Assembly (NCBI RefSeq): GCF_000745425.1
Contig: NZ_JQJH01000001.1
Location: 186,001-250,000, forward strand
Source of the DNA: Beijerinckia mobilis
GTDB taxonomy: Bacteria; Pseudomonadota; Alphaproteobacteria; Rhizobiales; Beijerinckiaceae
Direction of reading: 5' to 3'
DNA length: 64,000 nt
A model generated the notes under the pieces. It did not search any database, had not been told where the DNA came from, and saw only the letters and a list, made by a program, of their open reading frames with translations. Made by a program: the position numbers and the translations under genes. Position 1 is the stretch's first letter; each line of letters begins with the position of its first letter. Below are positions 1 through 9,357 of this stretch, piece by piece.

Positions 1-219
1 ATTCCGCTGGGAGAAGAATTAGCTCATGACCGAGGCTCTAATGCATTAAAAATAGGTCTAGGCTGTTCCGAAATTGCGATCCAATGCCAAGAGGCAATGC
101 TTCCCTCGACGCAATCTGCAACATGGAAAAAGAGCAACTTTCTTCAACAGCCGCAATGCGTTCGATTATGATCGAGTTCATGAGCATCGCGCTAGAATGC
201 GTTGAGCGCGTAGTCCGTT

Positions 220-248
220 AGAGCATTTCCGTAACACGGAAATGCTCT
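220..248. repeat. Perfect 13-bp inverted repeat downstream of nifQ
   Basis: Arms of 13 bp (positions 220-232 and 236-248) separated by 3 nt form a perfect hairpin about 50 nt past the nifQ stop codon. No T-run follows on the minus strand, so it is either a weak terminator or transcript-end stabiliser for the nifE-nifQ unit, or a copy of the dispersed GAGCRTTTCCG-type intergenic repeat; a related imperfect hairpin lies at 16597-16629. The flanking bases 1-219 and 249-300 hold no gene I can support. Confidence 0.6.
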
Positions 249-300
249 ACAGGAGGCATCATCAACAGAAAGGAGGGATCACGCGGCCATCTGATCGGAC

Positions 301-954
301 TCAGAGGAATTCGTTCGCTTCATCTTTGGCTGCGAGACGAGCAGAACGAGCATTCCGGGCGAGAACGGCTTCGCCGGAATCATCGCCATAGCAAACATTA
401 AATTCAGAACAGGAATCGCAGGTTGGCGAGGGACACATCGTAAACCCCTCTTCTTCGCACAACGAACGATAAAGGAAACGCTTCCAACGCATGTTGCGCG
501 TATTTTTCGACGCCAGAGAATAATAATGCTGCTCGAGGAGACGTCGCAGGTCCGACCGCTCGGCGAGACCGAGATCTTCCCAAAGATGATTATCTTTCAA
601 GGATCGATGGGCGATAATGCCGGCAAGCCATTGGCCCACTTTATCGCCTTCGGAAACATGTCGCAGCAAGAGGCCGCGCACCATCAATTCCTCATCATCG
701 CATTCAGGCGCCACTTCGCTTGGCCCTGCACCCTGAACCAAATGATCCAGGTGGAGATAGGCGAGCATTTCACGAAATAGCGGCTCGTCCAGACCGAAAT
801 CAAAAAAGCGGGGCGAAACACCAGGCTCCGCCTCCACCAGAATATGCAGCACCAGCAGCCCAAGAACCTGCCTGTCGAAGCTGTCCGCGGAAGGGATATT
901 TTCCGCAGCACTGCCAGAGGCACTCAAGACAGGTTGATCATCGGCAGCGAGCAT
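301..954 (-). CDS. nifQ: NifQ, molybdenum donor for FeMo-cofactor synthesis
   Basis: The 217-residue product has the NifQ C-terminal cysteine signature C-x4-C-x2-C-x5-C at residues 174, 179, 182 and 188. In characterised NifQ this motif binds a Mo-Fe-S cluster that supplies molybdenum to the NifEN/NifH cofactor assembly machinery in the cytoplasm. The rest of the chain is a helix-rich domain of ordinary NifQ length. It is the last gene of the nifE-nifN-nifX-DUF269-DUF683-fdxB-nifQ run, about 115 bp after fdxB, with a hairpin in the gap. The start is the only ATG that fits the whole conserved domain. Confidence 0.93.
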   Translation of the reverse strand: MLAADDQPVLSASGSAAENIPSADSFDRQVLGLLVLHILVEAEPGVSPRFFDFGLDEPLFREMLAYLHLDHLVQGAGPSEVAPECDDEELMVRGLLLRHVSEGDKVGQWLAGIIAHRSLKDNHLWEDLGLAERSDLRRLLEQHYYSLASKNTRNMRWKRFLYRSLCEEEGFTMCPSPTCDSCSEFNVCYGDDSGEAVLARNARSARLAAKDEANEFL

Positions 955-973
955 TGGTTTGCCTCCACAGGAT

Positions 974-1003
974 CCCCTAAAATGCCCAATAGCATTTTAG
1001 GGG
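974..1003 (-). other. Intercistronic hairpin between fdxB and nifQ
   Basis: A perfect 12-bp stem (974-985 with 992-1003) and 6-nt loop lies just upstream of the nifQ start. No U-run follows on the minus strand, so readthrough into nifQ is expected. It may act as an attenuator, a processing site or an mRNA stabiliser that lowers nifQ expression relative to fdxB. Confidence 0.55.
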
Positions 1004-1069
1004 TCATCATGCGGCAAACCCATGCGCGAACGTCGGGTTCGCCTCCAATCAATAAGGCTCGGAGGCCGA

Positions 1070-1381
1070 TTAGACTCCAAGAGCCTCGGCTTCACTCGCC
1101 TTCGTATGGGTCTGGCAATCCTTCGGGCAAACACGCGCGCAGGCGCCGCAGCCGATGCAAGCACCAATGTCGTTCATCGCCATGACCTTGCGATCGAAAT
1201 CGTCATCGTCCTCGTCTTCGAGCTCGACAATGTCACCGTCTTCATTGACACCCTTGAGGGTCATGACATCGCGACCACAGACTTTATAACAACGGCCGCA
1301 GCCGATGCAGGTCTCCGGATCGATAGCGGTCAGGAATTCCGGCTCCCACATGCGGCCGTCGCGCGTATTCTTCGCTTCCAT
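1070..1381 (-). CDS. fdxB: Nif-specific ferredoxin III (2[4Fe-4S]), FdxB
   Basis: The 103-residue protein carries two 4Fe-4S binding clusters of cysteines: C25, C28, C31, C35 and C75, C78, C81, C85 (C89 follows). The acidic stretch between them (about residues 47-62) and the nif location fit the ferredoxin III/FdxB family, a low-potential electron carrier assigned to nitrogenase or cofactor assembly. It follows the DUF683 gene by 27 bp in the nifE unit. The redox partner is not shown by the sequence; the role is inferred from family and neighbourhood. Confidence 0.9.
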   Translation of the reverse strand: MEAKNTRDGRMWEPEFLTAIDPETCIGCGRCYKVCGRDVMTLKGVNEDGDIVELEDEDDDDFDRKVMAMNDIGACIGCGACARVCPKDCQTHTKASEAEALGV

Positions 1382-1408
1382 TGGAATAATCCTCTTGGCT
1401 GCAATTTC

Positions 1409-1636
1409 CTAAGCGGCCGAAATATTGCTCAATTCAGCGCGCTTGCTTTCAAGTATTTCAAACGCTTCATGGGCACGCTGCGCAACGCCTAGAATCTGCT
1501 GCCAATTAATGGGGAGTTCTTCCGACAAATCATGCAGATCCATTTTCGCCTGCATGGCTTTCGCAGAAAGCTTCTTGATTTCGGCCTTCAATTCGTCAAC
1601 ATCACTCACCTTGAGCGCCCCTTTGTTTCGAACCAA
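1409..1636 (-). CDS. Small NifX-associated protein, DUF683 family
   Basis: This 75-residue, helix-rich protein matches the CCE_0567/DUF683 family that is almost always found next to nifX and the DUF269 gene. It probably folds as an antiparallel helical hairpin. The biochemical role is unknown; the conserved position suggests help in FeMo-cofactor precursor handling or electron supply. Its start lies directly against the stop of the DUF269 gene, so the two are likely translationally coupled. Confidence 0.85.
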   Translation of the reverse strand: MVRNKGALKVSDVDELKAEIKKLSAKAMQAKMDLHDLSEELPINWQQILGVAQRAHEAFEILESKRAELSNISAA

Positions 1637-2107
1637 TCAATATTTTGCGACTTCCGGGAATTTCTCGATCATGGCGACACCCGCGGCGACTGCCTTGGCG
1701 CCTTCATCCGCGAGCTTGTTGAGGCTGTCGTAGCCATAACGATGCACATCGCGCAGCATCTTATTAACGACGATCAGACGGCCCGCCATCAGAATGATAC
1801 GGCCGAAACCTTCATGCGACATCTTGATCATCGGCGAAACCATGCAACCGGTTTCACGCTCAATCGTCAGACCAATCGCATTGTAGAACAGCTCAAGCCG
1901 CCAGATTGTCTCCGGATCGGGATCACCGACGAGCGGGATTTCCTTGCGCTTCTGCTTATCGACGATATAGGGCTCGATCAGGTCGTAATCGGTTTTGCCT
2001 TCCCAGGTGCCGTGCATATCCTGGGCCCGCCATTGTTTGACGAGTTCCTTCACGAAAACCGTATCCATCGCCGCCAGATCTGGCGTTGCCACTGCCGCTT
2101 CAGACAT
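1637..2107 (-). CDS. NifX-associated protein, DUF269 family
   Basis: About 156 residues matching the nitrogenase-associated DUF269 family, which sits beside nifX in many diazotrophs and has no settled function. I chose the second of two adjacent ATG codons (2107) because a GAGG Shine-Dalgarno lies 7 nt upstream; a TTG at 2119 would overlap the nifX stop and is less likely. The gene begins 8 bp after nifX and ends against DUF683, so nifX, DUF269 and DUF683 form a tightly packed set. Residues 26-45 and the C-terminal helices carry the family-typical acidic and aromatic pattern. Confidence 0.88.
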   Translation of the reverse strand: MSEAAVATPDLAAMDTVFVKELVKQWRAQDMHGTWEGKTDYDLIEPYIVDKQKRKEIPLVGDPDPETIWRLELFYNAIGLTIERETGCMVSPMIKMSHEGFGRIILMAGRLIVVNKMLRDVHRYGYDSLNKLADEGAKAVAAGVAMIEKFPEVAKY

Positions 2108-2115
2108 CATACACC

Positions 2116-2520
2116 TCAATCATCATCATAATCGACTTCAACCTTGTCACCGCTCTTGGCGAGCGCCTTGCGCAACCACGGCGGCGGAGCCGGCGCCTTC
2201 AAGACATCCTGCAATTTATCGAGGAGGTCGGCGATCGACTCGGGTTCCTTGACCTTCATCGGGAAAATATTGTTGGCGACCACACGGGCCGCGCCGGAGC
2301 CGCCGATCGCTGCGACATAGAGGATTGCGCAATCCTTGATAGCGGCGATTTTCGGTTCCAGTTTGTCTTCGTTACCATCTTCCTGCAGGTCACCGTTGAA
2401 CTCGATCGTCTCGAGGAACTGATTGCCCGCGGGCGTCACGCTGTAAATGGAAATATTCTTAGCCCAGCCGAAATGGGCGTCAACGCGCTCCAAATCCTGG
2501 GTCGCAAATGCTACTTTCAT
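2116..2520 (-). CDS. nifX: NifX, FeMo-cofactor precursor carrier
   Basis: The 134-residue protein starts with the NifX/NifB-C/NafY-type fold (MKVAFAT.., then a D-x-HFG segment near residues 13-18) and has the glycine-rich segment near residue 75. NifX binds NifB-co and the VK-cluster, moving FeMo-co precursors to and from NifEN. The C-terminus ends in a run of acidic residues. It lies 36 bp downstream of nifN, consistent with co-transcription and shared use in cofactor assembly. Confidence 0.93.
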   Translation of the reverse strand: MKVAFATQDLERVDAHFGWAKNISIYSVTPAGNQFLETIEFNGDLQEDGNEDKLEPKIAAIKDCAILYVAAIGGSGAARVVANNIFPMKVKEPESIADLLDKLQDVLKAPAPPPWLRKALAKSGDKVEVDYDDD

Positions 2521-2556
2521 CGGACCTCCTGCACCAAATCTTGCGCGCTGCTTGTG

Positions 2557-3936
2557 TTAATGCGTTGTCGATGCCGGCGCATGCTCCGAGGCATGACCTT
2601 CGACCGGATGCGGATACCACGTGTCCGGCCTGACAACATGCATGTTCTCAATGAAGACATTGGCGATCTTGAAGATCAGATCACGCGCTCCACGATAGCC
2701 GACACTAGTGATATGCGCCGCACCCAGCCGGTCAAAAATCGGCAGGCCCATGCGGAACAAGGGAATATGCAACCGGTCCGCCGCCTGACGGCCATGAGCA
2801 TGAGTGATGAGGAGATCACAGCCCGGCGCCATTTTCTCGAAATCCTCGAGATCACCGACGAGCACTTCCTCGATCGGCACCTGTTCGAGTATGGGCTTGT
2901 CGTTGGTCGTCACCGCGACCTCGATCTTGCATCCCATCTCATGCAGGAAGTTCGACAGATCGTAAAGGAAGTCCGGCTCGAGACCGATGGCGAGTTTCTT
3001 GCCGCCTGTGTGGAAATGGCCATCGAGCATGGCATCGACGAGTTGTCCGCGTTGCCGCTTGATCTTGTTCGGCACTTCCCGACCACTGATTGCGGCCAGA
3101 TGAGCAATGAACTCATCCGTCGGAATCAAGCCAATCATCCGGTCGAAAATACGGAACGGAATCCCGGCCTTTTTTTCAAGGGTTTCCGCTGCCAGCCGCA
3201 TATGCGAACCGAGAGCGATGGCATGGAAAGCATCCCCGAGATCGGCGATCTCTTCAAGAGAGATACCGCCAAGCGTCGTCGGCGTGAAATCCTCCGGAAT
3301 ATGCCCATCGAGCGATCCAGCCAGATCCGGCAAGAAATAAGGCTCCAGACCAAAGGCTTCGATAATATCGCGCAATTCATCGAGATCGCCGGGTGTCAAA
3401 TGACTTCCCGGCAGAACGACCAATTTCTTGGGATTGCGCGGCGCATCCACCTCGACGGGTTTCACCAGAGTTTCAATAATCTTCGCGACAGTCTTCTCCC
3501 AACCGTCCTGGAAGGCATCCTTGAAGTCGGGTGTCGACACATAGACGAGCGAAACATGCTCGAGTTCGGGATGCTGTTGCCGCACGAGCTTGATATAGGC
3601 GTCAACGTCGTCACCTTTGGTTTCGGTGACGCCGGTGGAGCAGATACCAATCAGGCGGGCCTTCTGCTTGTTGGAAATATTGACGATCGCCTGCTCGACA
3701 TTCTCATAACCGCCGAGAACCGTCGCAACCTCGCTCATGGCTGTCGTCTGCAGCGGGATCGCTTCCTTGAAATGGCGCACGAACAACACCAGCCCGAAGC
3801 TGGTGCAGCCCTGCGAGCCATGGAACAGCGGCATGGCATCCTTGACGCCCATGAAGGCGAGAGCACCGCCCACCGGCTGGCTCATCTTCAAAGGATTGAC
3901 CGTACAGGCTTTCTTATTGAATTTTACAATAGCCAT
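2557..3936 (-). CDS. nifN: NifN, FeMo-cofactor scaffold beta-like subunit
   Basis: The 459-residue product is a NifK-like protein with the N-terminal segment KACTVNPLKMSQPVGG and the HGSQGC motif (cysteine at about residue 44), typical of NifN. With NifE it forms the NifEN scaffold on which the NifB-derived cluster is matured with Mo and homocitrate. Length is normal for the family. It starts 12 bp after nifE behind a GAGGG Shine-Dalgarno, so NifE and NifN are made from one message as expected for a heterotetramer. The C-terminal tail (about residues 440-459) is His- and Pro-rich and probably disordered. Confidence 0.95.
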   Translation of the reverse strand: MAIVKFNKKACTVNPLKMSQPVGGALAFMGVKDAMPLFHGSQGCTSFGLVLFVRHFKEAIPLQTTAMSEVATVLGGYENVEQAIVNISNKQKARLIGICSTGVTETKGDDVDAYIKLVRQQHPELEHVSLVYVSTPDFKDAFQDGWEKTVAKIIETLVKPVEVDAPRNPKKLVVLPGSHLTPGDLDELRDIIEAFGLEPYFLPDLAGSLDGHIPEDFTPTTLGGISLEEIADLGDAFHAIALGSHMRLAAETLEKKAGIPFRIFDRMIGLIPTDEFIAHLAAISGREVPNKIKRQRGQLVDAMLDGHFHTGGKKLAIGLEPDFLYDLSNFLHEMGCKIEVAVTTNDKPILEQVPIEEVLVGDLEDFEKMAPGCDLLITHAHGRQAADRLHIPLFRMGLPIFDRLGAAHITSVGYRGARDLIFKIANVFIENMHVVRPDTWYPHPVEGHASEHAPASTTH

Positions 3937-3948
3937 GACGATCCCTCA

Positions 3949-5838
3949 TCATTCAGCCGCGATGCGCGGAACGGAAGCAAGAACCTCGCCAAGAATTTCC
4001 TCGACGGTTTCACCGCAGCTGCCACAACCGCTGCCGGCTTCCGTCTCCGCCGTGACTTCGGCGACGGTGCTGAGCCCCTTCGCGCGAATGGCGTCCTCGA
4101 TCGCGCCGACAGTGACTTCCTTGCAGTTGCACACTTTCTTGGCACGGCGCTTTTCTTCTGCTTGCACCGGATCAAGTACGACAGCTTCGGCCGGCTGCAG
4201 AACATCCGCGATGATATCTTCAATCGTACCGCAGCAACCGGTGCAGCCACCGCCCGCATTGGTCGCCGCCGTCACATCGGCAACCGTCTTCAGGCTGCCC
4301 GTACGGATCGCGTCTTCGATCGTGCCGAGATCAACGGATTTGCACTTGCAGATCTTTTTCGAACGGCGCTTGGCTTCCGCCTTCGCCGGATCGGCGGCGA
4401 GTTCAGCAGCTTCGCGCGCCGCCTCGGCTTCAGCCTTGGCCTGCCAGGTTTCAGCCGGATTCTGCCAGGGAGCAGCGCGGCGCACTTGTTCCCAGATCGG
4501 ATTGTACAGCGCCTTGTCGATTTCCTTCACCAGCGCGACCATGCCTTCATAGCCGGCATAGGCGTGATGGCGCTCCTGGTTGATGTCGAGCCACGGCATC
4601 GACGCCTTGAGCGCAATAAACTGCGAGCGGCCGCCGGACAGCATGATATCGGCCCGCGCATCCTTCAACATATTGTACATCTCGCGCGGCGACATGTCGT
4701 CGAAGGCATGAGCATCTTCGCCCATGAGTTCCTTGATTCGCTCTTTATCTTCCTTTGTCGACTTCTTGACACTGGTTCCGACAATTTCGAGACCGACTTC
4801 CTGAAGCGCCGCGACCACCGACCAGGATTTGACACCACCGGTGATGAGCAGAACTTTCTTGCCCTTGAGGCGAGGCGTATAGGCGGCCATGGCCTCCCAG
4901 GCCTTCTTCTCTTCGCGGGCGATAACCGCCTCGGCGCGATCCATAAATTCCGGCGGCGCGCCCTGGTCGATGACCAATTGGGCAAGCTGGCGAATGGAAT
5001 CGCTCATATCGCCGATGCCGTAGAAAGACCCTTCGAAATAGGGGATGCCGTAGCGGTCCTCGAGCTTGCGGGTGATGTTGATCATCGCCTTGGAGCAGAC
5101 CATCATCGTCGCCTTGGCACGATGAGCCTGAGCGACTTCGTTATATTTGGCATCACCCGAGATGCAGGAGATGATGCGGAAGCCGATTTCCTTCAAAAGC
5201 GGCTCGACCTGCCACATTTCGCCGGCGAGGTTATATTCGCCAATGATGTTGACGTCATAAGGCGTCGTATATTCCGGTTCGACCGTGCCGATGACATGAG
5301 CAAGCAGTGCCTCGCCCGCGAGCTTGTTGCCGAGATTCTTCGGTCCCACGAAGCCGGGGGAGTTCACCGGGACGATCGGCTTGCCGAATTTCTTCGAGGC
5401 CGCCTTGCACACCGCATCAATATCATCGCCGATCATCGCCGGGACGCAGGTTTGATAAACGAAGACCGACGGCGGGTTATATTTTTCGATGATTTCCTTG
5501 ATGCTCTTGTAGAGCCGCTTCTCACCGCCGAAGACGACATCCGTCTCATTGATATCGGTCGTGAAACCCGTGCGATAAAGCGACGAGCCCGAGGAAAAGG
5601 CACCGCGATTGTCCCAGGAATTGCCCTCACAAGCGATCGGCCCATGGACGAGATGAGCAACATCGGTGATCGGCTGTAGAGCGATCTTGGCGCCATCGAA
5701 CGCGCAACCGCCAGCCGCGCCACCCGGCTGCAATTGTTTCGTGCACCCCTTTTTCTTTTCCTTTTCAGACTTGCCGGCATTTTTGGCGCAGCCAGGCTCG
5801 TTGAAAACGTCTTGAATTGTGGCGGAAACACTGCTCAT
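3949..5838 (-). CDS. nifE: NifE with two C-terminal BFD-type [2Fe-2S] domains
   Basis: Residues 1 to about 475 are a normal NifE, the alpha-like subunit of the FeMo-co scaffold, with cysteine motifs and the HGPIACEGNSWDNRG region near residues 65-80. The protein then continues to 629 residues, about 150 longer than ordinary NifE. After an Ala/Glu-rich linker (about 450-486) come two tandem repeats of about 60 residues, each starting E-KRR and carrying C-x-C then C-x2-C: C497/C499 with C532/C535, and C570/C572 with C605/C608. This is the pattern of bacterioferritin-associated ferredoxin (Fer2_BFD) domains as in the middle of NifU. They may hold [2Fe-2S] clusters and feed electrons or iron-sulfur units to NifEN. 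A GAGGAG Shine-Dalgarno supports the start. Confidence 0.93.
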   Translation of the reverse strand: MSSVSATIQDVFNEPGCAKNAGKSEKEKKKGCTKQLQPGGAAGGCAFDGAKIALQPITDVAHLVHGPIACEGNSWDNRGAFSSGSSLYRTGFTTDINETDVVFGGEKRLYKSIKEIIEKYNPPSVFVYQTCVPAMIGDDIDAVCKAASKKFGKPIVPVNSPGFVGPKNLGNKLAGEALLAHVIGTVEPEYTTPYDVNIIGEYNLAGEMWQVEPLLKEIGFRIISCISGDAKYNEVAQAHRAKATMMVCSKAMINITRKLEDRYGIPYFEGSFYGIGDMSDSIRQLAQLVIDQGAPPEFMDRAEAVIAREEKKAWEAMAAYTPRLKGKKVLLITGGVKSWSVVAALQEVGLEIVGTSVKKSTKEDKERIKELMGEDAHAFDDMSPREMYNMLKDARADIMLSGGRSQFIALKASMPWLDINQERHHAYAGYEGMVALVKEIDKALYNPIWEQVRRAAPWQNPAETWQAKAEAEAAREAAELAADPAKAEAKRRSKKICKCKSVDLGTIEDAIRTGSLKTVADVTAATNAGGGCTGCCGTIEDIIADVLQPAEAVVLDPVQAEEKRRAKKVCNCKEVTVGAIEDAIRAKGLSTVAEVTAETEAGSGCGSCGETVEEILGEVLASVPRIAAE

Positions 5839-5953
5839 CGAAATCTCCTCGGCGCTTTCCAGCCAGTCTTTCTGGCCGGGCCTCGATGCAGCGCATGCTC
5901 ATGAATCGCACAGCGGCTGCCTCACGAGGCGTCAATCTCGCATCGAACGGACG

Positions 5954-6051
5954 GGATGCTTCTAAAAATCTGCCTCTAGCACTATGCTAGCAAGAACTAT
6001 GCACTCGGCAAGACAAACATTCCAGTTCACGGAAGGTTTTTAGAAGCATCC
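5954..6051. repeat. 15-bp perfect inverted repeat flanking the nifE promoter
   Basis: Arms at 5954-5968 and 6037-6051 are exact reverse complements, each GGATGCTTCTAAAAA on its own strand. They enclose 68 bp containing the likely nifE sigma-54 promoter. The arms could be a symmetric regulator site, or pair as a cruciform in DNA. They could not form a simple transcript hairpin from the predicted start, since only the downstream arm is transcribed. Elsewhere 5839-6183 has no gene. Confidence 0.6.
5990..6004 (-). promoter_or_regulatory. Probable sigma-54 (-24/-12) promoter for nifE
   Basis: On the minus strand the bases read GTGCAT-N5-TTGC. The invariant G at -24 and the GC at -12 are spaced correctly, but the first G of the -24 GG pair is replaced, so the match is imperfect. 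It lies about 150 bp before the nifE start, the same spacing as the clear nifH promoter. I found no perfect TGT-N10-ACA NifA site upstream of it. Confidence 0.5.
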
Positions 6052-6178
6052 TCAAAGACACAGTGACGCATTCGGAAAAGACTTCTTTTGAATGCCTGTC
6101 AAAAAGAAAGCGGGATGGAAACGGACCATGTGAAAATGGACTCCGCTTCACCCCGCTCTGAAAATCTTTCGCCGAAGC

Positions 6179-6207
6179 AAAAAGGAGAACAGCTCGCGCT
6201 GTTCTCC
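6179..6207 (-). terminator. Intrinsic terminator after nifK
   Basis: A perfect 10-bp stem (6184-6193 with 6198-6207) with a 4-nt loop is followed on the minus strand by five T residues. It begins 10 bp after the nifK stop codon. It should end the nifHDK message and makes nifE-nifQ a separate transcription unit. Confidence 0.85.
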
Positions 6208-6216
6208 CAGTTTCGA

Positions 6217-7779
6217 TTAGCGAATGATGTCGTAGCTGAAGTCCGAATGCGCCGGAACGATCGTGTTCTTGTCGATTTCTTCGAAGATACGATCGAGGAT
6301 CCAGACGAGGACGTTAAGACCACCCTGGTAACCCCACACCGGATAACGGTGATGATGGTGACGATCGAAGATCGGGAAGCCGATACGGATCAGCGGGGTA
6401 CCCGTGTCGCGTTCCAGATACTTGCCGTAGGTGTTACCGATCAGGAAGTCCACCGGCTCCGTGAAGAGCAGCGAACGCATGTGCCACAGGTCGCGCAGCG
6501 GATAGACATGGCAGTTCTTGCCGAACGGGCTGGCGGCCAGCATGGCCTGAACCTTTTCAGCCCACTTCGGCGAACCGTTGGTTGCCAGGATGTGGGTGGG
6601 TTCGCCGCCATTTTCCATCAGGAACTGAGCGAGACCAATGCAGAGGTCCGGATCGCCGTAGATCGCGAACTTCTTGCCGTGGATGTGGGCGCTGGAGTCA
6701 GCCATCGCGTCGACCAGACGGCCGCGCTCGAGCTTGATCTGCTCCGGAACCGCTTTACCGCTGAGGCGCGAGATTTCAAGAAGGAAATCGTCGGTCGCCT
6801 TGACACCGATCGGGTGGTTGAAAGCAACGGTCTCGTGCTTCCATTCTTCACCGATGTACTTCAGCGTCTTTTCGGTGCAATATTCCTGCATCGAAATGGT
6901 CGCCTTGGCGTTCACGGCAGCGACGGTTTCGTCGATCGTGGTGCCGCCATCGAACATGCGGAAGGTGCCATCGGTGGGCGTATCCCAGACATCGCTGTTG
7001 TCGGCGATGATCGTGTATTCAACACCCATCATGTCGAAGAGGCGCTTGATTTCACGCAGGTTACCGACGGTGTAGGGGTCGAAGCCACCGATGAAGTTGA
7101 TGGTTTCATTCGGAACGCGCTCGAGCTTTTCAGCGGTGCCGGACTTACCACCCCAGAAATGTTCGAAAACACCCTTCAGGACGTTGTCGTAGCCGGTGAT
7201 GTGGCTGCCGACGAAGGCCGGGGTATGCGCGAACGGGACGTCATAGTCCATCGGGACCGAGCCCTTGTCCTTCGCGGTCTTGATGAAGGCGTTCAGGTCG
7301 TCGCCGATGACTTCCGCCATGCAGGTGGTGGAAACCGAGATCATCTTCGGCTTGTAGAGGTTATAGGTGTTCGCCAAACCGTCGATCATGTTGTTCAGGC
7401 CACCGAACACGGCCGCGTCTTCCGTCATCGAGGACGAAACGCAGGAGCTCGGCTCCTTGAAGTGACGGGAGAAGTGCGAACGATAATAAGCGACGCAACC
7501 CTGGGAACCATGGACGAAGGGAACCGTGCCTTCGAAGCCAACACCCGCGAAAACGGCGCCGAGCGGCTGGCAGGCCTTGGCCGGGTTGACGGTCAACGCT
7601 TCACGCGCAAAGTTCTTTTCACGATATTCAGGGGTCTTGGTCCACTCGACAACCCTCTGAACTTCATTTTCCGCGACCGGGTTTTCGAAGTTCTTCTTCT
7701 TGTTCGCGAGCATCTCCCGATATTCCGGCTGACGGAACAAGTCGAAGTGATCGAGAACGTGATCGGCGTTCTGAGGCAT
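6217..7779 (-). CDS. nifK: Nitrogenase MoFe protein beta subunit
   Basis: The 520-residue product carries the three P-cluster cysteines C70, C95 and C153 at the same numbers as in Azotobacter, within [16 protein letters not shown] and [10 protein letters not shown]. With NifD it forms the alpha2beta2 MoFe protein that reduces N2. Length is normal and the N-terminal extension before C70 is of the usual long type. It follows nifD by 82 bp that contain a strong hairpin, and a terminator follows the stop codon. Confidence 0.98.
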   Translation of the reverse strand: MPQNADHVLDHFDLFRQPEYREMLANKKKNFENPVAENEVQRVVEWTKTPEYREKNFAREALTVNPAKACQPLGAVFAGVGFEGTVPFVHGSQGCVAYYRSHFSRHFKEPSSCVSSSMTEDAAVFGGLNNMIDGLANTYNLYKPKMISVSTTCMAEVIGDDLNAFIKTAKDKGSVPMDYDVPFAHTPAFVGSHITGYDNVLKGVFEHFWGGKSGTAEKLERVPNETINFIGGFDPYTVGNLREIKRLFDMMGVEYTIIADNSDVWDTPTDGTFRMFDGGTTIDETVAAVNAKATISMQEYCTEKTLKYIGEEWKHETVAFNHPIGVKATDDFLLEISRLSGKAVPEQIKLERGRLVDAMADSSAHIHGKKFAIYGDPDLCIGLAQFLMENGGEPTHILATNGSPKWAEKVQAMLAASPFGKNCHVYPLRDLWHMRSLLFTEPVDFLIGNTYGKYLERDTGTPLIRIGFPIFDRHHHHRYPVWGYQGGLNVLVWILDRIFEEIDKNTIVPAHSDFSYDIIR

Positions 7780-7826
7780 GCTGGAAAATCCCTTTTATTG
7801 GTTTGTCTCGGTGCACCCCGACATAT

Positions 7827-7850
7827 GCCCTCCTCCGTGAGGAGGAGGGC
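7827..7850 (-). other. Intercistronic hairpin between nifD and nifK
   Basis: A perfect 10-bp GC-rich stem (7827-7836 with 7841-7850) with a GTGA loop lies in the nifD-nifK gap. No U-run follows on the minus strand, so it is more likely an mRNA stability or processing element than a terminator. Confidence 0.6.
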
Positions 7851-7861
7851 ACGGGGAGATA

Positions 7862-9322
7862 TTAGAACGGAGCCTTGGTCAAACCCCAAACCGGGGAATT
7901 GATGGCCATGTCCATATCGCGAGCGAAGATGGCGAAGCCATCGTAGCCATGATACGGGCCCGAATAGTCCCAAGAATGCATCTGACGGAAAGGAACGCCC
8001 ATCTTCTGGAAGACGTACTTTTCCTTAATGCCGGAACCAACCAGATCGGGCTGGATCTTCTCGACGAACTTCTCGAACTCGTAGCCGGTCACGTCGTCGT
8101 AGATCAGCGTGCCGTCCTTCACATAGTGGGTCGTGCGCTGATAGTCGTCGTTGTGGCCGAATTCATAGCCGGTACCGACAACTTCCATGCCGAGATCTTC
8201 GTAAGCGCCGATGACGTGACGCGGACGCAGACCGCCGACGAAGAGCATGACCTTGCGGCCATGGAGACGCGGACGATACTTCTCGATGACGGCGTCGGAC
8301 AGAGCGCGATACTTCGCGATGACCTTCTCGGCGTTTTCCTTGATCCGGTCATCGAAGTGGCTGGCGATCGTGCGCAGCGATTCCGCGATCTTGGACGGGC
8401 CGAAGAAGTTATATTCCACCCACGGCACACCGTACTTTTCTTCCATGTGGCGGGAGATGTAGTTCATCGAGCGGTAGCAGTGAAGAACGTTCAGCTTCGC
8501 CTTCGGGGTCGCCTCGAGTTCGGCGATCGAACCGTCACCCGACCACTGAGCGATCACGCGGAGGCCCATTTCCTCGAGAAGGATACGGGACGACCAGGCG
8601 TCACCACCGATGTTGTAGTCGCCGATGATCGCGACGTCATACGGGGTGAGCTCGATACGGGCAGGCTTGCCTTCCATCTTGTCGAACACCCAGTCACGAA
8701 CGGCGTCGTTCGCGATGTGGTGACCGAGGGACTGCGACACGCCACGGAAACCTTCGCAGCGGACCGGAACGATGGTCTTGCCGCCATATTCCTTGGACTT
8801 CTGCTTCGAAACGGCTTCGATGTCGTCACCGATGAGGCCGATCGGGCATTCCGACTGAACCGTGACACCATGGTTCAGGGGGAACAATTCCATGATTTCG
8901 TCCATGATCTTCGCGAGCTTCTTGTCGCCGCCGAAGACGATGTCCTTTTCCTGGAAGTCCGAGGTGAACTGCATGGTCACGAAGGTGTCAACACCCGTCG
9001 TGCCGATGTAATAGTTACGACGCGCCGCCCAGGAGTACTGACCGCAGCCGACCGGACCATGGCTGATGTGGATCATGTCCTTGATCGGACCCCACACCAC
9101 GCCCTTCGAACCGGCGTAGGCGCAGCCACGGATCGTCATCACGCCCGGGACAGACTTGATGTTGGACTTGACCGAGCAGTCCTTGCCACCTTCCTGGAAC
9201 TGGTTGAGGTGCTTGGCGCGGTTCTTCTTGCTCTTTGAGGGATAGGCCTCCAGGACCTCAGCAATGAGTTCCTTGTTCCTCTGCTTGATTTCTTCGATTG
9301 TTTCGGGTGCCGATAGGCTCAT
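7862..9322 (-). CDS. nifD: Nitrogenase MoFe protein alpha subunit
   Basis: The 486-residue product has the P-cluster cysteines C67, C93 and C159 (motifs [17 protein letters not shown] and [11 protein letters not shown]), and further on the cofactor-pocket region with the CYRSMNYI segment. It binds FeMo-cofactor, the site of N2 reduction, and pairs with NifK. It lies 70 bp downstream of nifH in the same transcript. Length and motif spacing are normal, with no sign of decay. Confidence 0.98.
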   Translation of the reverse strand: MSLSAPETIEEIKQRNKELIAEVLEAYPSKSKKNRAKHLNQFQEGGKDCSVKSNIKSVPGVMTIRGCAYAGSKGVVWGPIKDMIHISHGPVGCGQYSWAARRNYYIGTTGVDTFVTMQFTSDFQEKDIVFGGDKKLAKIMDEIMELFPLNHGVTVQSECPIGLIGDDIEAVSKQKSKEYGGKTIVPVRCEGFRGVSQSLGHHIANDAVRDWVFDKMEGKPARIELTPYDVAIIGDYNIGGDAWSSRILLEEMGLRVIAQWSGDGSIAELEATPKAKLNVLHCYRSMNYISRHMEEKYGVPWVEYNFFGPSKIAESLRTIASHFDDRIKENAEKVIAKYRALSDAVIEKYRPRLHGRKVMLFVGGLRPRHVIGAYEDLGMEVVGTGYEFGHNDDYQRTTHYVKDGTLIYDDVTGYEFEKFVEKIQPDLVGSGIKEKYVFQKMGVPFRQMHSWDYSGPYHGYDGFAIFARDMDMAINSPVWGLTKAPF

Positions 9323-9357
9323 GCCAATCTCCTGAAGTATTCGTCGTAGTGTAAAGA

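Noticed and set aside
2086-5679. Very long open frame antisense to nifX, nifN and nifE (and similar ones at 6088-7902, 7949-9238, 42467-44332)
   Set aside because: These are mirror frames created by strong codon bias of the real genes on the other strand; they show no domain and have no ribosome site.
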